From Nonomuraea typhae (lineage in GTDB: Bacteria > Actinomycetota > Actinomycetes > Streptosporangiales > Streptosporangiaceae): DNA of 64,000 bases. Made by a program: the position numbers and the translations under genes. Below are positions 24,716-32,165 of the stretch, in pieces. The DNA is taken from contig NZ_VRLV01000004.1 in assembly GCF_009760925.1 (NCBI RefSeq), positions 622,308 to 686,307 on the forward strand, written 5' to 3'. Under the pieces are notes generated by a model, which did no database searches, was not told where the DNA came from, and worked only from the letters and a program-made list of their open reading frames with translations. The first letter of the stretch is position 1. Every line of letters starts with the position of its first letter.

Positions 24716-25621
24716 ATGCAACTCGTTCTGTCCGAGAACTGGACGATGACCCAAGACCTCCCCGTGCTGGTGCGCTGGGCACGCGAGGCGGAGGACGCGG
24801 GCTTCGACTCCGTGATGATCAGTGAGCACGTCGTGCTCGGCCCCGACGCGGGCGCCGACGGGCGGATGGCCAACCCCCGCGAGTACGCCCTGCCCGGCAA
24901 CCAGGATCCGTTCACGCCCTGGCCGCACTCGCTCACGCTGCTCGCCGCCATCGCCGCGGTCACCACCCGGCTGCGGCTGGCGGCCGCGGGGGTGCTGGCG
25001 CCCCTGCGGCATCCGCTCGTGCTCGCCAGGGAACTCGGGACCCTGGACCTGCTGTCCGAAGGGCGGCTGATCGTGCTGCCCACGGTCTCCTGGAGCAGGG
25101 ACGAGTACGCCGCCCTCGGGGTGCCCTTCGCCAAGCGCGGGCGGCTGCTCGACGAGCACCTGGAGATCTGGTCCCTGCTGTGGGGGCCGTCGCCGGTCTC
25201 CTACGACGGCGAGTTCTACTCGTTCAAGGACGTGTACTTCGAGCCGAAGGCGCACCGGCCGGGCGGGCCCGTGCTGTGGTTCGGCGGGGCGGGCATGAGT
25301 GCGCACCTGCTGCGGCGGCTGGCGCGGTGGGGGAGCGGCTTCAATCCGCTCGGGTATCCCCCCGAGGAGGATCTCCGGAAGCTGGCGTCCGGGCTGGCGG
25401 CGCAGGGCCGCTCGATCTCCGAAATAGAACTCGTCGGCGGAACTCGCGCGATATTTCCGGACAACCATACGTTTGCGCCGCTGGAGGCCGCGCTGGAGCA
25501 CATCCCTCAGCGCATGGCGGAGGGCTACACCACCTTCTGCATCAAGCCTTCCCAGTTCACCGACGACCCCGCGAAGGTCGGCGCGTTCTGCCGCGAGGTG
25601 ATGTGCCGGGTGTCGAGCTAG
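24716..25621 (+). CDS. LLM-class F420-dependent oxidoreductase
   Basis: A 301-residue TIM-barrel luciferase-like monooxygenase-family enzyme. Blocks include LVRWAREAEDAGFDSVMISEH, PWPHSLTLLAAIAAVTTRLRLA, HPLVLARELGTLDLLSEGRL, KRGRLLDEHLEIWSLLWG and the loop GPVLWFGGAG. The sequence fits the F420-using actinobacterial subgroup better than FMN-type monooxygenases, but cofactor choice is inferred. The ATG at 24716 is the conserved-looking start; GTG at 24701 is possible. It is divergent from the transporter operon with MarR boxes between, so it is probably part of the same catabolic regulon. Its stop shares a CTAG tetranucleotide with the convergent SnoaL-like gene. Confidence 0.88.
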   Translation: MQLVLSENWTMTQDLPVLVRWAREAEDAGFDSVMISEHVVLGPDAGADGRMANPREYALPGNQDPFTPWPHSLTLLAAIAAVTTRLRLAAAGVLAPLRHPLVLARELGTLDLLSEGRLIVLPTVSWSRDEYAALGVPFAKRGRLLDEHLEIWSLLWGPSPVSYDGEFYSFKDVYFEPKAHRPGGPVLWFGGAGMSAHLLRRLARWGSGFNPLGYPPEEDLRKLASGLAAQGRSISEIELVGGTRAIFPDNHTFAPLEAALEHIPQRMAEGYTTFCIKPSQFTDDPAKVGAFCREVMCRVSS

Positions 25622-26004
25622 AGCGCCTCCCTGACCAGGGCCGTGTCGGTGAACTGTTCGAAACGGCGGGCGACGCCGTCCTCCAGGTGCCACACGTGGG
25701 TGAAGCGTGCGCGCATGTGCCGGCCCGTCGCCCGGTAGGTGCCGCTGTAGGTGCCGACGACCACGATGACGTCACCGCCGTCCACGAACTCCTCGGGGTC
25801 GGCCTGGTAGCCGTCCCACTCGCTGCCGAGGCGGGCGAAGACGTGGTCGAGCACCTCCTGCGGTCCCGTGTACGTGCCCGCGTACGGGAAGCCGGCCATC
25901 TCCGTCCACTGCGCGTCGGGGGCGAGCGGCGCCACGATGCCCGTGACGTCGCCGGAGCCGGAGGCCGCGTACGAGGCGCGGACCACGTCGAGGTTCTTGC
26001 TCAC
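25618..26004 (-). CDS. SnoaL/NTF2-like small protein
   Basis: A 128-residue cone-shaped alpha+beta (NTF2-like) protein. The helix NLDVVRASYAASGSGDVTGIVA is followed by APDAQWTEMAGFPYAGTYTGPQEVLDHVFARL, DVIVVVGTYSGTYRATGRHMRARFTHVWHLEDG and a final helix, typical of SnoaL-like hydrolases or isomerases. The GTG at 26004 has GAAGG 7 bases upstream; an ATG at 26022 is an alternative. It converges with the LLM gene (shared CTAG) and is divergent from the SDR. A role on a pathway intermediate is plausible but unassigned. Confidence 0.82.
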   Translation of the reverse strand: MSKNLDVVRASYAASGSGDVTGIVAPLAPDAQWTEMAGFPYAGTYTGPQEVLDHVFARLGSEWDGYQADPEEFVDGGDVIVVVGTYSGTYRATGRHMRARFTHVWHLEDGVARRFEQFTDTALVREAL

Positions 26005-26030
26005 GGCGGCACCTTCCTCCATGAAGTCGT

Positions 26031-26046
26031 CTATGAAATCATATAG
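26031..26046. promoter_or_regulatory. AT-rich near-palindrome between the SnoaL-like and SDR genes
   Basis: CTATGAAATCATATAG is a near-perfect 16-bp palindrome in the 68-base divergent gap. It differs from the MarR box, so another regulator may control this pair. Confidence 0.4.
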
Positions 26047-26072
26047 TTTCGATGGGGAAAGAAGGAGTGCCG

Positions 26073-26888
26073 ATGAGGCTCCACGGCAAGGTCGCGCTCA
26101 TCACCGGCGCGGGCACGGGCATCGGCGCCGCCACGGCCCGCCGCTTCGCCGCCGAGGGCGCCCGGGTCTTCCTCACCGGCCGTCGCCCGGCGCCTCTGGA
26201 ACAGGTGGCCCGCGAGGTGGAGAAGGAGTCTGCCGGTACGGCGGACGGCGGGTCACCGGCGACCTTCGCCGCCGACATGGCCGACACCCAGCAGGCCCGC
26301 GCGGCCGTCGCGGCCTGCCTGGACCGCTTCGGCCGGCTGGACGTCCTGGTCGCCAACGCGGGAGGTCACGGCGGGGAGGCCGTCGCCGACACCGGTGACG
26401 CGTCCTGGCAGGAGGCCCTGCACGCCAACCTCAACACCTGCTTCGTGACCTGCCGGGAAGCGCTGCCTTCGCTGATCGAGGCCAGGGGCGCCATTGTCGT
26501 CGTCTCCTCGATCGCCGGCCTGGCCGCCGCCCCCGCCATTTCCGGATATGTCACCACCAAGCATGCCCTCATCGGCCTCACCCGCTCGATCGCCCGCGAC
26601 TACGGCCCCGCGGGCGTCCGCGCCAACTGCCTGTGCCCCGGCTGGGTCGTCACCCCCATGGCCGACGCCGAGATGGACGTCCTCGCCGGGCGCGACGGCA
26701 TCACCCGGGACGACGCCTACCGCCTGGTCACCAAGGACGTCCCCCTCCGCCGCCCCGCCACTCCCGAGGAGATCGCCGCCATCTGCCTCTTCCTGGCCGG
26801 CGCGGACAGCGCCATCATGACCGGCGCGGTCGTGGTCGCCGACGGCGGCGCCACCGCCGTCGACCTCCCCACCCTCCCCTTCGCCTGA
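26073..26888 (+). CDS. Short-chain dehydrogenase/reductase
   Basis: A 271-residue classical SDR. It has the coenzyme loop TGAGTGIG (residues about 12-19), NAGG in place of NNAG, the catalytic Ser in VVVSSIAGL, and Tyr/Lys in SGYVTTKHA. A substrate loop follows CPGWVVTPMADAEM. A basic residue after strand 2 (LTGRRPAP) suggests NADP(H) preference. The ATG at 26073 has AAGGAG 5 bases upstream and is preferred over an in-frame start at 26052. Divergent from the SnoaL-like gene, it may supply a dehydrogenase step for the neighbouring catabolic cluster, but it lacks a MarR box. Confidence 0.9.
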   Translation: MRLHGKVALITGAGTGIGAATARRFAAEGARVFLTGRRPAPLEQVAREVEKESAGTADGGSPATFAADMADTQQARAAVAACLDRFGRLDVLVANAGGHGGEAVADTGDASWQEALHANLNTCFVTCREALPSLIEARGAIVVVSSIAGLAAAPAISGYVTTKHALIGLTRSIARDYGPAGVRANCLCPGWVVTPMADAEMDVLAGRDGITRDDAYRLVTKDVPLRRPATPEEIAAICLFLAGADSAIMTGAVVVADGGATAVDLPTLPFA

Positions 26889-26962
26889 CCGGCTCAAGAT
26901 CATTGTTGCCCTATGCTCCTGACTGACAACACCGAGTGATCGGCTCGCGTCAAAGGGGAGTC

Positions 26963-27373
26963 ATGCGCGTTAGGAACATCGTCACCGGCCTCATCGCCGC
27001 GGCACTGCTGTCCGTACCCTGCCCGGCAGCCGCCGCGGCGGCGCCCCCGTGCACGGGGGCGGGCTGCGTCAACAAGGATCCTGTCACCACCGGCTGCGAC
27101 AAGGACGGCAGGCCGATCGCGGAGGTGTGGTACCGCGACCGCCTGCTGCAGGGCTATTACAGCCCGTCGTGCAAGGCGAAGTGGGCCACCGTCATCGGCG
27201 CGCCGCTGAACCGCAGGATCTACGTCAGGAACAGCGACGGCTCACCCCTGTTCGCGAACATGATCCACCATGTGGTGTGGACGAAGATGGTGGACGGCAC
27301 CCTGCCGGCCGAAGCCTGCTTCGAGAACAGCTCCGTCTGTGCGAGGCCGACGGTCGGCCAGGCCCTCTTCTGA
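26963..27373 (+). CDS. Secreted cysteine-rich protein (DUF2690/YjfA-like)
   Basis: A 136-residue exported protein. The signal peptide runs from MRVRNIVTGLIAAALL through the AAAAA-rich cleavage region. The mature part begins PPCTGAGCVNKDPVTTGCDKDG and continues with VWYRDRLLQGYYSPSCKAKWATVIG. This is the CxGxxC...KDP...GC pattern I associate with DUF2690, an actinobacterial secreted family of unknown role. The ATG at 26963 has AAAGGGGAG upstream, so an in-frame GTG at 26936 is rejected. A strong convergent hairpin follows. Confidence 0.82.
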   Translation: MRVRNIVTGLIAAALLSVPCPAAAAAAPPCTGAGCVNKDPVTTGCDKDGRPIAEVWYRDRLLQGYYSPSCKAKWATVIGAPLNRRIYVRNSDGSPLFANMIHHVVWTKMVDGTLPAEACFENSSVCARPTVGQALF

Positions 27374-27378
27374 CCCGC

Positions 27379-27410
27379 ACGGGGCCCGCTGCGCCGGCGG
27401 CGGGCCCCGT
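27379..27410. terminator. Bidirectional terminator hairpin
   Basis: ACGGGGCCCGC (27379-27389) pairs perfectly with GCGGGCCCCGT (27400-27410) across a 10-base loop. It sits between two convergent stops and probably serves both strands. Confidence 0.72.
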
Positions 27411-27413
27411 CCG

Positions 27414-27887
27414 TCAGTCCCACGAGTTGAAGAGTGTCGCGCCGACCGTCTCCGCCCGCCAATACCTGATCTCCCTCGGCTCCGCGCCGGACAACTCGGC
27501 GGTGTGCGCCTCCGTCAGCGGCGCCAGTAGCAGCGACCTGTCCAAGACGGCGAACCCGAAGTCGCCGATGGACTCCGCCCAGGCGGGCGGGTCCAGGAAT
27601 TCCTTGTCATACCGGTAGCGCTCCTCGTCGACGAAGGCGACCAGTGGAAGGCCGGAGTGGAACAGGGCGACGTGCTCGCCGTCCCGGCCGCTGATCGTGG
27701 CGGTGTGGAAGTTTCGCGGATACTCCCGCTTCAGGAACCTCCCGACCTGCCCGCCGGCCGCTCGCGCCGCCGCGTACCAGGCGGCCCGACACACCCGGGG
27801 ATCGGTTTCCGGCAACGCCGGATCCTTGGCGCGACGGAACCCCGTGGCGCCTCGCGGCAGGCGAAAACCAGTGTGCGGGTTGTCCAC
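27414..27887 (-). CDS. Hypothetical protein (157 aa)
   Basis: I do not recognise a family. The protein is soluble, with a polar N-terminus and a body of mixed helices and strands: RVCRAAWYAAARAAGG, EYPRNFHTATISGRDGEHVALFHSG, PLVAFVDEERYRYDK and PPAWAESIGDFGFAVLDRSLLL. The size and the aromatic-rich, acidic C-terminal half resemble small SUKH- or Imm-type proteins, but I see no diagnostic motif. The GTG at 27887 is preceded by GGAGGGG, so the longer in-frame extension to 28010 is rejected. A 7-bp hairpin (27901-27920) lies in its probable leader. It converges with the DUF2690-like gene. Confidence 0.65.
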   Translation of the reverse strand: MDNPHTGFRLPRGATGFRRAKDPALPETDPRVCRAAWYAAARAAGGQVGRFLKREYPRNFHTATISGRDGEHVALFHSGLPLVAFVDEERYRYDKEFLDPPAWAESIGDFGFAVLDRSLLLAPLTEAHTAELSGAEPREIRYWRAETVGATLFNSWD

Positions 27888-28011
27888 GTCGCCCCTCCCC
27901 GGCCGCCTCCGAGGGCGGCCCTGCGGCCACGGACCCACTTCCGAGTATTCGCGCAGCTCGGCGCGGAGGCCGTGGCCGCAGCGGGCGTTGGTCCTGAGCC
28001 CGGAAAACACG

Positions 28012-28041
28012 TTGCCGCGAATCGGGCGAAAATCCTAGGGT
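28012..28041 (+). promoter_or_regulatory. Promoter of the MFS exporter gene
   Basis: TTGCCG (28012-28017) and TAGGGT (28036-28041) are 18 bases apart. The GTG start follows 9 bases after the -10 element, suggesting a leaderless or near-leaderless transcript. Confidence 0.55.
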
Positions 28042-28050
28042 AGTGCGTTC

Positions 28051-29277
28051 GTGATCACACTCGTGGAGAAAGTCCTGCCTGGTCGGCTGGGGACGGGGTT
28101 TCGGTGGCTGCTGGCGTCGAGCTGGCTGACGAACCTCGGTGACGGGGTCGCGGCGGCCGCGGGGCCCTTGCTGATCGCGGCGTTGACCCGGGATCCGTTG
28201 CTGATTTCGCTGTCGGCTCTGGTGAGCTGGGCGCCGCCGCTGTTGTTCGGGCTGTATGCCGGGGTGTTGTCGGATCGCTACGACCGGCGCAAGATCGTGC
28301 TGGTCGCGAACGCGGCGCGGGCGGTGGTGCTGGCGGCGCTCGTGGCGCTCATGGTGACCGGCACGTTGACGGTGGTGACGGCGCTGGTGGCGCTCACGCT
28401 CCGGTCCATCGCCGAGGTGTTCGCCGACAACGCGACGCAGACGCTGACGCCCATGATGGTCGGCAGGGACGACCTCGTCATCGCCAACGCCCGCCTGGGC
28501 ACGGGGTTCATCACGCTCAACCAGCTCGCGGGGCCGCCGATCGGCGCGGCGCTGTTCGGCCTGGGCTTCGTCTGGCCGTTCGCGGGCCAGTTGCTCCTGG
28601 TGCTGGCGGGGATCGTGCTGGTCTCCCGGATCACGCTGCCGCCGCACGGCAGGCAGGACGGCGAGGCCAGGCCCAATGCCGTGAAGGAACTCATCGCCGG
28701 GTTCAGCTGGACCTTCCGGCACGCGGCGGTCCGCACGCTGGCGCTCACGATCCTGATCTTCAACTTCACGTTCGGCGCGGCCTGGTCGGTTCTCGTCCTC
28801 TACACCCAGGAGCAGCTCGGCCTCGGGGCCGTCGGCTTCGGCCTGATGACCACCATCGGGGGGATCGGCGGGCTCATCGGCACCGGTCTGTACGGGCTCA
28901 TCACGCGCAAGGTCAGTCTCGGCGCCCTGATGCGGATCGGGCTCATCATCGAGACGCTCACCCACCTGGGGCTGGCCCTCACCCATTCCCCCTGGGTCGC
29001 CGGGGGCATCTTCCTGGTCTTCGGCGCGCACGCGTTCATCTGGGGCACCACCTCGGTCACGGTCCGCCAGCGCGCGGTCCCGCCCGAGCTGCAGGGCCGG
29101 GTGGGCAGCGTCAACACCATCTGCGTCTACGCCGGCCTGGTGGTCGGTTCGCTGATCGGGGGCATTCTGGCCACCCGCTTCGGCGTCGCGGCGCCGTTCT
29201 GGTTCGCCTTCGGCGGTTCGGCGGTGTTCCTGGTGCTGCTGTGGCGGCAGCTCATGCTCATCGCCCACGACGACTGA
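28051..29277 (+). CDS. MFS exporter of the EntS/MFS_3 type
   Basis: A 408-residue transporter with about 12 hydrophobic helices. WLTNLGDGVAAAAGPLLIAAL opens helix 1, and the loop 2-3 motif appears as GVLSDRYDRRKI, matching MFS_3 (EntS, macrolide-efflux-like) proteins. ANARLGTGFITLNQLAGPPIG and a C-terminal VRQRAVPPELQGRVGSVN are also typical. It probably exports siderophores or drugs by proton antiport. The GTG at 28051 follows a good promoter directly. It precedes a TetR gene that begins 48 bases downstream with its own promoter, so the two may be linked functionally. Confidence 0.89.
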   Translation: MITLVEKVLPGRLGTGFRWLLASSWLTNLGDGVAAAAGPLLIAALTRDPLLISLSALVSWAPPLLFGLYAGVLSDRYDRRKIVLVANAARAVVLAALVALMVTGTLTVVTALVALTLRSIAEVFADNATQTLTPMMVGRDDLVIANARLGTGFITLNQLAGPPIGAALFGLGFVWPFAGQLLLVLAGIVLVSRITLPPHGRQDGEARPNAVKELIAGFSWTFRHAAVRTLALTILIFNFTFGAAWSVLVLYTQEQLGLGAVGFGLMTTIGGIGGLIGTGLYGLITRKVSLGALMRIGLIIETLTHLGLALTHSPWVAGGIFLVFGAHAFIWGTTSVTVRQRAVPPELQGRVGSVNTICVYAGLVVGSLIGGILATRFGVAAPFWFAFGGSAVFLVLLWRQLMLIAHDD

Positions 29278-29290
29278 GGACAACTTTCGA

Positions 29291-29317
29291 TTGACTTCTT
29301 ACTAAATTGAATAGAGT
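29291..29317 (+). promoter_or_regulatory. Promoter of the TetR-glycosyltransferase unit
   Basis: TTGACT (29291-29296) and TAGAGT (29312-29317) are 15 bases apart, a slightly short spacer. The ATG follows 8 bases later. The region is unusually AT-rich for this genome, a likely repressor target. Confidence 0.45.
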
Positions 29318-29325
29318 ATGGATCC

Positions 29326-29928
29326 ATGGAAAAGGCCGAAAGGCGTCCGTACCGCATGGGCGCTCGTGCCGCGGCCATGGAGGCCACGCGCGCGCACATC
29401 CTGCGGACGGCCGTCGCGCTGTGGATGCAGCGCTGGTACGACGAGGTCACGCTGGCCGACATCGCCGCGGCGGCCGAGGTCTCCGTGCAGACGATCGTCA
29501 ACCGCTTCGGCGGCAAGGAAGGTCTCGCCGACGCCGCGGCGGACTGGCTGGCCAACCGGGTCGCCGACGACCGGCGGGCGCCGGCGGGCGACGTCAAGGC
29601 GATCGTGGCCGTGCTGATCGCCGACTACGAGCTCCACGGCGACGCCAACGCGCGCTGGGGAGTGGACGCCGAGCGGGTCCCGGCCATCGCCCGCGCGATC
29701 GCCGGCGCGCGCAGCCGGCACCGGGCGTGGCTGGAGCAGGTCTTCGCCGACCGGCTCCCGGCCGGCGGCCCCGAGCGCGAGCACGCGCTGAACCTGCACT
29801 ACGCCGCGACCGACGTCGCGCTCTGGAAGCTGTGGCGGCGCGACCTCGGCCTGTCGCGCGAGGAGACCGAGCGCGCGATGCACGACATGGTGATCGCGAT
29901 TGATCCGAGAAGGAGCAGTGATGAGTAA
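29326..29928 (+). CDS. TetR-family repressor
   Basis: A 200-residue TetR/AcrR regulator. The N-terminal DNA-binding domain is clear: ATRAHILRTAVALWMQR, then LADIAAAAEVSVQTIVNRFGGKEGLADAAADWL as helix-turn-helix. The C-terminal ligand domain is helical and ends in a charged tail. It overlaps the glycosyltransferase gene by 8 bases, so the enzyme is almost certainly its regulated partner. This TetR-plus-glycosyltransferase pairing recurs in actinomycetes. The AT-rich promoter directly upstream is the probable operator. Inducer unknown. Confidence 0.9.
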   Translation: MEKAERRPYRMGARAAAMEATRAHILRTAVALWMQRWYDEVTLADIAAAAEVSVQTIVNRFGGKEGLADAAADWLANRVADDRRAPAGDVKAIVAVLIADYELHGDANARWGVDAERVPAIARAIAGARSRHRAWLEQVFADRLPAGGPEREHALNLHYAATDVALWKLWRRDLGLSREETERAMHDMVIAIDPRRSSDE

Positions 29929-31198
29929 GCGTTTCCTTTTCGCCACCTGGTCCGGTGGCGGTGCCGTTCCGCCGGTGTTGTCGGTGGCGCGGGCGTTGCG
30001 TGAGCGTGGCCATCGTGTGCGGGTGCTGTCCGACAGGTCGGTGCACGACGAGGTCGCCGCCGCGGGAGTGGAACCGGTCGCCTGGACGACGGCGCCCCAG
30101 GGTGACGCCGCCAACCCGGAGGCGGACATCCTGAAGGATTTCGAGGCCCGCACGGCGATGGGCGCCTTCGCCCGGCTGCGCGACCGCATTGTGACCGGCC
30201 CCGCGGCGGACTACGCCCGGGACACGCTGGCCGAGCTGCGCGACCATCCGGCCGATGCGATCGTCACCGATTTTCCGTTGCTCGGCGTGCTGACCGCCGG
30301 TGAGGCGGCCGGGATCCCCGTGGTCGCGCTGGTGACGACGCTGTACCCGTTCGCCACGCCCGGTGCGCCACCGTTCGGCCCGGGGCTCGCGCCCGCCACC
30401 GGCCCGCTGGGCCGCCTGCGTGATCGCGTGCTGACCAAGCTGACCCAGATGCCGTGGCAGAAGGGGCTGCCCGCGCTCAACGCCGCCCGCAGGGAGAACG
30501 GGCTGGCGCCGCTGGAGTCGGTGATGGCGGCGTTCGGCCGGGTCGATCGGGCTCTCGTGCTGTCCCCGCGCGTGCTGGACTACGCCGGCCGTACCTTCCC
30601 CTCCTATGTCCGGCACACCGGGCCACGGCTGGAGGATCCGGCCTGGGCCGGGGAACTCCGGCTGCCCGGCGGTGACGCGCCGCTGGCGCTGGTCGGCCTG
30701 AGCTCGACGTACATGAACCAGACCACGCTGCTCGGGCGCATCGGCGAGGCCCTGGGCACGCTGCCGGTGCGCGGGCTGATGACGACCGGCCCCGCCGTGG
30801 ACCCGGCGTCCGTCCACGCGCCCGGCAACGTCCTGGTGACCACCTCCGTACCCCACAGCGAGGCCCTGCGGCACGCCGCGGTGACGATCACGCACGCCGG
30901 GCACGGGACCGTCGTCAAGGCCCTGGCCGCGGGCGTCCCGCTGGTGTCCATTCCGCTCGGGCGCGACCAGATGGAGGTGGCCCGGCGGGTCGAGGCCGCG
31001 GGCGCCGGGATCACCGTGAGCAAGACCGCTCCGGCGGCCGTGATCGCCCGTGCCGTCCGGCAGGTCCTCGGCGAGCCGTCCTACCGGCGGGCGGCGCAGC
31101 GGCTGGCCGCCGAGATCGCCGCGGAGACCGCCACCGACCGGGCCGTCGCCGAACTCGAGGCCGTCACCGAGCTCGAAACCGCAGCCGAGCGAGGGTGA
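29921..31198 (+). CDS. GT1-family macrolide-type glycosyltransferase
   Basis: A 425-residue GT-B fold enzyme. The N-terminal acceptor domain starts FLFATWSGGGAVPPVLSVAR. The C-terminal donor domain shows VLVTTSVPHSEALRHAAVTITHAGHGTVVKALAAGVPLVSIPLGRDQ, split here by family blocks: the HAGHGT loop, the GVPLVSIP turn and the DQ pair that bind UDP-sugar. This is the pattern of MGT-type enzymes that glycosylate macrolides or other small molecules for self-protection. The ATG at 29921 has AAGGAG 5 bases upstream and overlaps the TetR stop. The acceptor is unknown; xenobiotic or antibiotic inactivation is a reasonable guess given the MFS exporter nearby. Confidence 0.88.
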   Translation: MSKRFLFATWSGGGAVPPVLSVARALRERGHRVRVLSDRSVHDEVAAAGVEPVAWTTAPQGDAANPEADILKDFEARTAMGAFARLRDRIVTGPAADYARDTLAELRDHPADAIVTDFPLLGVLTAGEAAGIPVVALVTTLYPFATPGAPPFGPGLAPATGPLGRLRDRVLTKLTQMPWQKGLPALNAARRENGLAPLESVMAAFGRVDRALVLSPRVLDYAGRTFPSYVRHTGPRLEDPAWAGELRLPGGDAPLALVGLSSTYMNQTTLLGRIGEALGTLPVRGLMTTGPAVDPASVHAPGNVLVTTSVPHSEALRHAAVTITHAGHGTVVKALAAGVPLVSIPLGRDQMEVARRVEAAGAGITVSKTAPAAVIARAVRQVLGEPSYRRAAQRLAAEIAAETATDRAVAELEAVTELETAAERG

Positions 31199-32074
31199 TC
31201 AACCGGCGGCCGTCGTACGGCGGCGCGTCAGGACCTGGTGGCGATACCGCCCCGGGGCGAGGCGGAAGTGGCGTTTGAAGGCGTTCGAGAAGGCGAACTC
31301 CGAGGTGTAGCCGATGCGGGAGGCCACGGCCTCGATGGACGCCGCGGGCTCGAGGAGCAGCCGGGCCGCCGTGGTCATGCGCCACCAGGTCAGGTAGGTC
31401 AGGGGCGGCTGGCCGGTGAGGGCGCCGAAGCGGCGGGAGAAGGTGGCGCGCGACAGCCGTGCCCGGTCGGCCAGCTCCTGCACGGTCCAGGGGTGGGCCG
31501 GGTCGTCGTGCATGGCGTTGAGCGCGGCGCTGATGTCCGGGTCGGCCAGCGCCGCGGCCCATCCGCTCGCCGTCCCGTCGTGAGGGTGCCCTTCGAACCA
31601 GGCTCGCAAGACGTACAGAAGGAGCAGGTCGAGCGCCACGGGCAGGAGGGCGGCGGCGCCCAGGCGGCTGCCGCCGAGTTCGGCGCCGAGGATGTCCACG
31701 GCCGAGCGCAGCCCCGAGTCGTGGCCGAGGCGGGCGGGCAGGTGAATCGTCCCGGGCAGCTCCCGCAGCAGGGGATGGGTCCACTCGGGGGTGAGTTCGT
31801 AGCCGCCGCACAGGGTGACGGTGGTGGACGAAGCCGCGTGGTCGGTCATGGTGTATCCGTTGCCGTGCGGGGAGAACACGATGTCGCCGGGCCCGAGGGG
31901 AACGGGCGCGGCGGAGCCCTCGATCAGCCGGCACGTGCCCTGGAGCACCACCAGGAAGCCGGCGGTTCCCGGCAGGTCGGGGAAGTCCTGACGCCACGGC
32001 GCCCGCCATTCGACCCGCTGCCCGCCCGGGCTGCCGGCCCGGACGGCCGAGATCACGTCGCTCAGGATGTCCAT
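31199..32074 (-). CDS. AraC-family regulator with cupin sensor
   Basis: A 291-residue regulator with an N-terminal cupin_6 domain (VLQGTCRLIEG, LGPGDIVFSPHGNGYTM) and a C-terminal AraC domain. The two helix-turn-helix motifs are WTVQELADRARLSRATFSRR and VASRIGYTSEFAFSNAFKR, followed by RLAPGRYR. TAGGGT (reverse strand, 32082-32087) lies 7 bases before the ATG, so the message is probably leaderless. It is divergent from the erythromycin-esterase-like gene and probably controls it. Its stop abuts the glycosyltransferase stop. Confidence 0.9.
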   Translation of the reverse strand: MDILSDVISAVRAGSPGGQRVEWRAPWRQDFPDLPGTAGFLVVLQGTCRLIEGSAAPVPLGPGDIVFSPHGNGYTMTDHAASSTTVTLCGGYELTPEWTHPLLRELPGTIHLPARLGHDSGLRSAVDILGAELGGSRLGAAALLPVALDLLLLYVLRAWFEGHPHDGTASGWAAALADPDISAALNAMHDDPAHPWTVQELADRARLSRATFSRRFGALTGQPPLTYLTWWRMTTAARLLLEPAASIEAVASRIGYTSEFAFSNAFKRHFRLAPGRYRHQVLTRRRTTAAG

Positions 32075-32165
32075 CTACCGAACCCTATGTCATTGATACG
32101 ATCGCGCATAAAACAGCTAGGATCACGTATTCATTGTCGCAAGGTGCCCTCATAGCCTGAATCCC

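Noticed and set aside
27901..27920. GGCCGCC/GGCGGCC hairpin considered as a terminator or attenuator
   Set aside because: The stem is only 7 bp, lies in a leader region, and similar chance stems are common at this GC content.
27607..29283. Long minus-strand frame opposite the MFS exporter
   Set aside because: Composition is dominated by Arg, Gln and Asp; the plus strand has 12 membrane helices and a promoter.
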